Assembly: GCA_002403375.1 (NCBI GenBank)
Contig: DHHQ01000023.1
Span: forward strand, 1 to 31,904
DNA from: Thiobacillus denitrificans
GTDB taxonomy: Bacteria > Pseudomonadota > Gammaproteobacteria > Burkholderiales > Thiobacillaceae
Direction: 5' to 3'
DNA: 31,904 bases
The position numbers and the translations under genes were made by a program. Under the pieces are notes generated by a model. That model was not told the DNA's origin. It ran no database searches and was given only the letters and a program-made list of their open reading frames with translations. Below are positions 26,903 to 31,904 of the stretch, in pieces; the stretch's first letter is position 1, and every line of letters starts with the position of its first letter.

Positions 26903-27286
26903 TTAGTTGGAGGAGGGTTCTGCCGCTGCAGCGGGCGCAGCCGCCGGCCATTTTGCCATGGCGCGGGCGCCGGCACGTTTAAAGGTGCGTGACAGGTCAC
27001 GCGCCTCGTCGCCGGGGACCGGCTTCGCGATCAGCCTGACGACGAAATCGCAGGCCGGCAACTCCGCGAGGACCTGCCGGAAGCTTTCGCGTACGCACCG
27101 CTTGACACGGTTGCGGTCGACCGCCCGGGCGAGCACGCGCTTGGCGATGACCATGCCCAAGCGTGGGTGACCCACCTCGTTGGGGCGCGCCATCACCATC
27201 ACGTAATCGGTCCGGGCGCGCTGGTTCTCCGCGAACACCCGATCGAAATCGGCCTTCCTGACCAGCCGGGCGTCGCGAATGCGCAC
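26903..27286 (-). CDS. rnpA: Ribonuclease P protein component
   Basis: RnpA is the protein subunit of RNase P, which with the RnpB RNA removes tRNA 5' leaders. It has 127 residues, predicted from a GTG at 27286; no ATG is available in frame between here and the rpmH stop, and AAGG lies upstream. Family features are LVRKADFDRVF at the N-terminus, a basic RNR-type motif as AVDRNRVKRCVRESFR, and RLGMVIAKRV before it. The C-terminal tail (WPAAAPAAAAEPSSN) is Ala/Pro-rich and not part of the conserved fold. It is second in the rpmH-rnpA-yidC operon, 29 bases after rpmH. Confidence 0.94.
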   Translation of the reverse strand: MRIRDARLVRKADFDRVFAENQRARTDYVMVMARPNEVGHPRLGMVIAKRVLARAVDRNRVKRCVRESFRQVLAELPACDFVVRLIAKPVPGDEARDLSRTFKRAGARAMAKWPAAAPAAAAEPSSN

Positions 27287-27315
27287 GACACCCGCCTTGC
27301 CGGAGTGCGTGGCGA

Positions 27316-27450
27316 TCAGACCGCCAGACGCGCGCGGCCCTTGGCACGACGGGCGTTGATCACCGCACGGCCGGCCTTGGTTTTCATGCGGGCGCGGAAG
27401 CCGTGGGTGCGCTTGCGGCGGACGGTGGAGGGCTGGTAAGTGCGTTTCAT
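27316..27450 (-). CDS. rpmH: 50S ribosomal protein L34
   Basis: A 44-residue, highly basic ribosomal protein, MKRTYQPSTVRRKRTHGFRA at the N-terminus followed by RMKTKAGRAVINARRAKGRARLAV. It matches the invariant L34 pattern and length. AAAGGA lies about six bases before the ATG at 27450. It is the first gene of the operon that continues with rnpA and yidC, and it diverges from dnaA as in many proteobacteria. Confidence 0.97.
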   Translation of the reverse strand: MKRTYQPSTVRRKRTHGFRARMKTKAGRAVINARRAKGRARLAV

Positions 27451-27531
27451 GGCGTGTCCTTTCAGGCTGGCGCTGGCCGATTCAGCCTAGGCTGGCTGGC
27501 CAAGCATAAAAAATCTGTTGAAAAACCGCGT

Positions 27532-27561
27532 ATTAGACCCGCCCCGCCGGGCAGCTGTCAA
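27532..27561 (-). promoter_or_regulatory. Sigma-70 promoter of rpmH-rnpA-yidC
   Basis: On the minus strand a perfect TTGACA (27556-27561) is followed after 18 bases by TCTAAT (27532-27537), five of six matches to the -10 consensus. Transcription would start about 75 bases before the rpmH ATG. This is the best promoter-like sequence in the window, as expected for a ribosomal protein gene. Confidence 0.75.
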
Positions 27562-27603
27562 GCACGCCATGGCGCACCCCCGCAAGGCCCGGCCAGCCGT
27601 GCC

Positions 27604-27612
27604 TGTGGATAA
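27604..27612 (-). promoter_or_regulatory. DnaA box upstream of dnaA
   Basis: TGTGGATAA, the complement of the consensus TTATCCACA, perfect over nine bases. It is 76 bases before the chosen dnaA start, in the rpmH-dnaA spacer, and fits autoregulation of dnaA or an origin box. Confidence 0.85.
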
Positions 27613-27679
27613 CCTGGTCGAAGGGGAGTAAGATTGTTGTTTGAATCCCATGCAGCTCTCCGCTCCCTCGACCCCCTCT

Positions 27680-29023
27680 ATGGATTCCTTCTGGGACCTT
27701 TGCCAAGAGCGCTTTCGCGCCAACCTGACCCAGCAGCAATTCAGCACATGGATCAAGCCCCTGGTATTTGACGACGCCGACGGCGACGTCCGCATCCTCG
27801 CGCCCAACCATTTCGTGATGGACTGGGTGCGCGAGAAGTTCGCCGAGCACATCGACGGCTGGGCGCAGGAGTACTACGCACGCCCGGTGGCGATCACCTA
27901 CGCGCTCGGCAAGAAGCCTGCCGCGCCACGCGCCGGCGCGCACGCCCCCGCCGCCAGCGGCGCCTCGCCGGCCCCGGTGCCCGCGGCCGCGCCCCCCCAG
28001 TTCGGGCTGCGCATCAACCCCGGCTTCAACTTCGACAATTTCGTCTCCGGCCGCGCCAACCAGCTGGCCCGCGCCGCCGCGCTGCAGATCGCCGACAACC
28101 CCGGCATGGCGTACAACCCGCTCTTCATCTACGGCGGCGTCGGGCTCGGCAAGACGCACCTGCTGCAGGCCATCGGCAACACCGTGCGGCAGAACAACCC
28201 GGACGCCCGCATCAACTACATCCACGCCAACGACTACGTCGACGACGTGGTCAAGGCCTATCTCAACAAGCAGTTCGACGACCTCAAGCGCCGCTACATG
28301 TCGCTCGACCTGCTGCTGATCGACGACATCCAGTTCCTGGCCAAGAAGGACCGCACCCAGGAAGAGTTCTTCTACGTCTTCAACTCGCTGATCGAGAACA
28401 AGAAGCAGATCGTCATCACCTGCGATACCTTCCCGAAGGAAATCAGCGGACTCGACGACCGCCTGAAGTCGCGCTTCGCCTGGGGCCTGACGGTCGCGGT
28501 GGAGCCTCCGGAACTCGAAATGCGCGTCGCCATCCTGCTGGCCAAGGCGCAGGCGGAGTCGGTCAAGCTCGACGAGGCGGTCGCGTTCTTCATCGCCAAG
28601 CAGGTACGCTCCAACGTGCGCGAGCTCGAGGGTGCGCTGAAGCGGGTGATCGCGTTCTCCCGCTTCCACGAGAAGCCGATCACCATGGAACTGGTGAAGG
28701 AGGCGCTGCGCGACCTGATCGCCTCGACCTCGCGCATCGTATCGATCGAGAACATCCAGAAGACCGTCGCCGACTTCTACAAGATCAAGGTCGCCGACAT
28801 GTATTCGAAGAAGCGCACGCGCAACCTGGCGCGGCCGCGCCAGATCGCCATGGCGCTGGCCAAGGAACTCACCAACCAGAGCCTGCCGGAGATCGGCGAA
28901 TCCTTCGGCGGCCGCGACCACACCACGGTGATCCACGCCTGCCGGAAGGTCGCCGAACTGCGCGAGACCGAGGCCGACATCGGGCGCGACTATCTGGTGT
29001 TGCTGCAAAGCCTGACAGGCTGA
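27680..29023 (+). CDS. dnaA: Chromosomal replication initiator protein DnaA
   Basis: DnaA is the AAA+ initiator that opens oriC and recruits the replicative helicase. From the ATG at 27680 it has 447 residues. Domain I begins MDSFWDLCQERF and includes FSTWIKPLVF; an Ala/Pro-rich linker follows (about 80-120). Domain III has Walker A GGVGLGKTHLL (near 150) and Walker B LLLIDDIQFL (near 211). Domain IV has the DnaA signature GGRDHTTVIHACRKV near 409. Starts at 27650 (ATG, ten extra residues) or 27641 (TTG, with AAGGGGAG 12 bases upstream) are also open. I prefer 27680 because domain I of relatives begins at this point, but no ribosome binding site precedes it. Confidence 0.97.
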   Translation: MDSFWDLCQERFRANLTQQQFSTWIKPLVFDDADGDVRILAPNHFVMDWVREKFAEHIDGWAQEYYARPVAITYALGKKPAAPRAGAHAPAASGASPAPVPAAAPPQFGLRINPGFNFDNFVSGRANQLARAAALQIADNPGMAYNPLFIYGGVGLGKTHLLQAIGNTVRQNNPDARINYIHANDYVDDVVKAYLNKQFDDLKRRYMSLDLLLIDDIQFLAKKDRTQEEFFYVFNSLIENKKQIVITCDTFPKEISGLDDRLKSRFAWGLTVAVEPPELEMRVAILLAKAQAESVKLDEAVAFFIAKQVRSNVRELEGALKRVIAFSRFHEKPITMELVKEALRDLIASTSRIVSIENIQKTVADFYKIKVADMYSKKRTRNLARPRQIAMALAKELTNQSLPEIGESFGGRDHTTVIHACRKVAELRETEADIGRDYLVLLQSLTG

Positions 29024-29031
29024 GGACGAAA

Positions 29032-29040
29032 TGTGGATAA
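29032..29040 (-). promoter_or_regulatory. DnaA box (perfect) after dnaA
   Basis: TGTGGATAA on the plus strand, complement of TTATCCACA, nine bases after the dnaA stop codon. Confidence 0.85.
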
Positions 29041-29100
29041 GGCAGGCACCGCGAACGGGGGACCCGATTCCATCCCCACTCCTCCCGGACTGCCAAGGCT

Positions 29101-29109
29101 TTACCCACA
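29101..29109 (+). promoter_or_regulatory. DnaA box variant
   Basis: TTACCCACA, one mismatch from TTATCCACA, next to the AT-rich block of the dnaA-dnaN spacer. Confidence 0.55.
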
Positions 29110-29154
29110 CCCTGAAGACAACTACAAACTGATGTTTTAATTATAAAAATTAGC

Positions 29155-29163
29155 TTATCCCCA
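29155..29163 (+). promoter_or_regulatory. DnaA box variant
   Basis: TTATCCCCA, one mismatch from TTATCCACA, directly following the AT-rich stretch 29120-29154. Confidence 0.55.
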
Positions 29164-29204
29164 GTTTCAGGCTGCCTTTATTTACGAATATCAGGAATAT
29201 ATAA

Positions 29205-30311
29205 ATGCTATTAGTACAAAGCGAACGCAACGCACTCCTGGCTTCCCTGTCTGCCGTGGTGGGTGTCGTCGAACGGCGCCACACCCTGCCCATCCTGTCC
29301 AACCTGCTGCTCGAAAGAAAAGCCGGCGCGCTGACCGTGCTGGCCACCGACCTCGAACTGCAGGTCAGCACCCGTCTTGAAAGCGCCGAAGCGGGCGACG
29401 ACTTCGCGATCACCATCGCGGCCCGCAAGCTGTTCGACATCGTGCGGGCGCTGCCCGATTCCGCCCGGGTCAAGCTCGACAGCAAGGACAGCCAGGTCGT
29501 GGTCAGCGCCGGCAAGTCGCGCTTCACGCTGCAGACGCTGCCTGCCGCAGACTTTCCGCGTGTCGAGACCGGCAGCGGCCTCAGCGAGCCAATCCGCCTG
29601 CCGCAGAAGACGCTGAAGCGCCTGCTGCAGCTGGTGCAGTTCGCGATGGCGAGCCAGGATATCCGTTACTACCTCAACGGCATGCTGCTGGTGCTCGACG
29701 GCAAGCAGCTGCGCGTCGTCGCCACCGACGGCCATCGCCTGAGCTACGCCGAAACCGAGCTGGAAGCCGAAAGCGCGCCACGCGAAGTGATCATCCCGCG
29801 CAAGACCGTGCTCGAGCTGTCCAAGCTGCTCTCCGACTCGGAAGAGCCGGTGGAACTGCGCATCGGCGCCAACCAGGTCACCATCACGCTGCCTGGCACC
29901 GAGCTCGTGACCAAGGTGGTCGACGGCAAGTTTCCCGACTACCAGCGCGTCATCCCGGCGAGCCAGCCGCGCCAGCTCAAGGCCAATCGCCAGAACGTCA
30001 CGCAGGCACTGCAGCGCGCTGCCATCCTGTCGAACGAGAAGTTCCGTGGCGTGCGCCTGGTGATGAGCGAGAACACCCTCGGCATCGTCTGCAACAACAA
30101 CGAGCAGGAAGAAGCCGCCGACGAGATCGAGGTGAGCTACAGCGGCGATCCGCTCGACGTCGGCTTCAACGTGACCTATCTGCTGGACGGCCTCGGCGCC
30201 CTCAACAGCGAGGAAATCACGCTGTCGCTCGGCGACGCCAACAGCAGCATGCTGCTGACCAGCGAGGGCGAGCCCGGCTTCAAGTACGTCGTGATGCCGA
30301 TGCGCATCTAG
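29205..30311 (+). CDS. dnaN: DNA polymerase III beta subunit (sliding clamp)
   Basis: DnaN forms the ring-shaped dimer that tethers polymerase III to DNA. It has 368 residues, close to the E. coli 366. The N-terminus LVQSERNALLASLSAVVGVVERRHTLPILSN, the central RYYLNGMLLVLDGKQLRVVATDGHRLS motif and the C-terminal YVVMPMRI, which forms part of the client-binding pocket, are all typical. AGGA stands eight bases before the ATG at 29205. gyrB follows after 70 bases. Confidence 0.98.
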   Translation: MLLVQSERNALLASLSAVVGVVERRHTLPILSNLLLERKAGALTVLATDLELQVSTRLESAEAGDDFAITIAARKLFDIVRALPDSARVKLDSKDSQVVVSAGKSRFTLQTLPAADFPRVETGSGLSEPIRLPQKTLKRLLQLVQFAMASQDIRYYLNGMLLVLDGKQLRVVATDGHRLSYAETELEAESAPREVIIPRKTVLELSKLLSDSEEPVELRIGANQVTITLPGTELVTKVVDGKFPDYQRVIPASQPRQLKANRQNVTQALQRAAILSNEKFRGVRLVMSENTLGIVCNNNEQEEAADEIEVSYSGDPLDVGFNVTYLLDGLGALNSEEITLSLGDANSSMLLTSEGEPGFKYVVMPMRI

Positions 30312-30357
30312 GCGGGCCTCGGTCCCCTCTCCTGAAACTGCAACAACCTGAAGGAAT

Positions 30358-30371
30358 CCCCCGTGCGGGGG
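30358..30371 (+). promoter_or_regulatory. Hairpin covering the gyrB ribosome binding site
   Basis: CCCCC (30358-30362) and GGGGG (30367-30371) can pair around a GTGC loop. The G-rich arm (GGGGGTGAAG) is the only Shine-Dalgarno-like sequence near the gyrB ATG at 30382, so folding would hide it. There is no T-run. A role in gyrB control is inference. Confidence 0.5.
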
Positions 30372-30381
30372 TGAAGACACC

Positions 30382-31904
<1,523 letters not shown>

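Larger units (their letters stand above)
29024..29204. other. Candidate replication origin (oriC), dnaA-dnaN spacer
   Basis: These 181 bases contain one perfect DnaA box, two one-mismatch boxes and two AT-rich blocks (about 29120-29158 and 29175-29204) that could be the DNA unwinding element, in a genome that is otherwise very GC-rich. The strand switch of coding sequence nearby supports an origin. The rpmH-dnaA spacer with its single box is a second candidate part of a bipartite origin. Confidence 0.7.

Overview
The window is about 32 kb of GC-rich chromosome surrounding a replication origin. It carries the origin-proximal genes dnaA-dnaN-gyrB, rpmH-rnpA-yidC-mnmE, mnmG-rsmG-parA-parB and a complete atpIBEFHAGDC operon followed by glmU-glmS. 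This order, the high GC content and the protein sequences (DnaA, AtpE, GlmU, MnmG) point to a betaproteobacterium. A Thiobacillus-like sulfur or iron oxidiser (Nitrosomonadales/Hydrogenophilales) is my best guess, but genus assignment is inference. I count 30 protein genes and no tRNA, rRNA, insertion sequence or CRISPR array.

Layout, left to right. At 1-2099 glmS (cut by the window edge) and glmU lie on the minus strand. At 2275-3177 is an OmpA-family envelope protein with four calcium-binding-type thrombospondin-3 repeats, flanked by rho-independent terminators. At 3465-10518 is the nine-gene F1Fo ATP synthase operon. At 10646-14811 is the overlapping cluster mnmG-rsmG-parA-parB, ending in a strong terminator. 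At 14863-16767 is a Uup-type ABC-F ATPase. At 16795-19084 is the 5-oxoprolinase operon pxpB-pxpC-pxpA, and at 19203-20840 the RNA helicase gene rhlE. At 21155-24267 are mnmE and an ABC exporter with overlapping stop and start. At 24422-25204 is a di-iron metallo-beta-lactamase-fold gene, the only plus-strand gene left of dnaA. At 25266-27450 is rpmH-rnpA-yidC. At 27680-31904 are dnaA, dnaN and the first part of gyrB on the plus strand.

The strand switch at about 27.5 kb, DnaA boxes on both sides of dnaA and an AT-rich dnaA-dnaN spacer place the origin here. Almost every gene is therefore co-oriented with its replication fork. Three parS-like centromere sites (centres near 14852, 16992 and 19163, about 2.15 kb apart) sit between parAB and the origin, forming a ParABS segregation module. 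The rightmost parS is the core of a 26-bp perfect palindrome followed by a T-run on the minus strand, so it also looks like the transcription terminator of rhlE. This dual-use element is the most unusual thing in the window. Other points of interest are the missing yidD between rnpA and yidC, the head-on di-iron gene with its 34-bp inverted repeat, two palindromes upstream of the atp operon, and a hairpin that may mask the gyrB ribosome binding site. Otherwise the region is a well-conserved housekeeping neighbourhood, and I found no clearly new multi-gene system.
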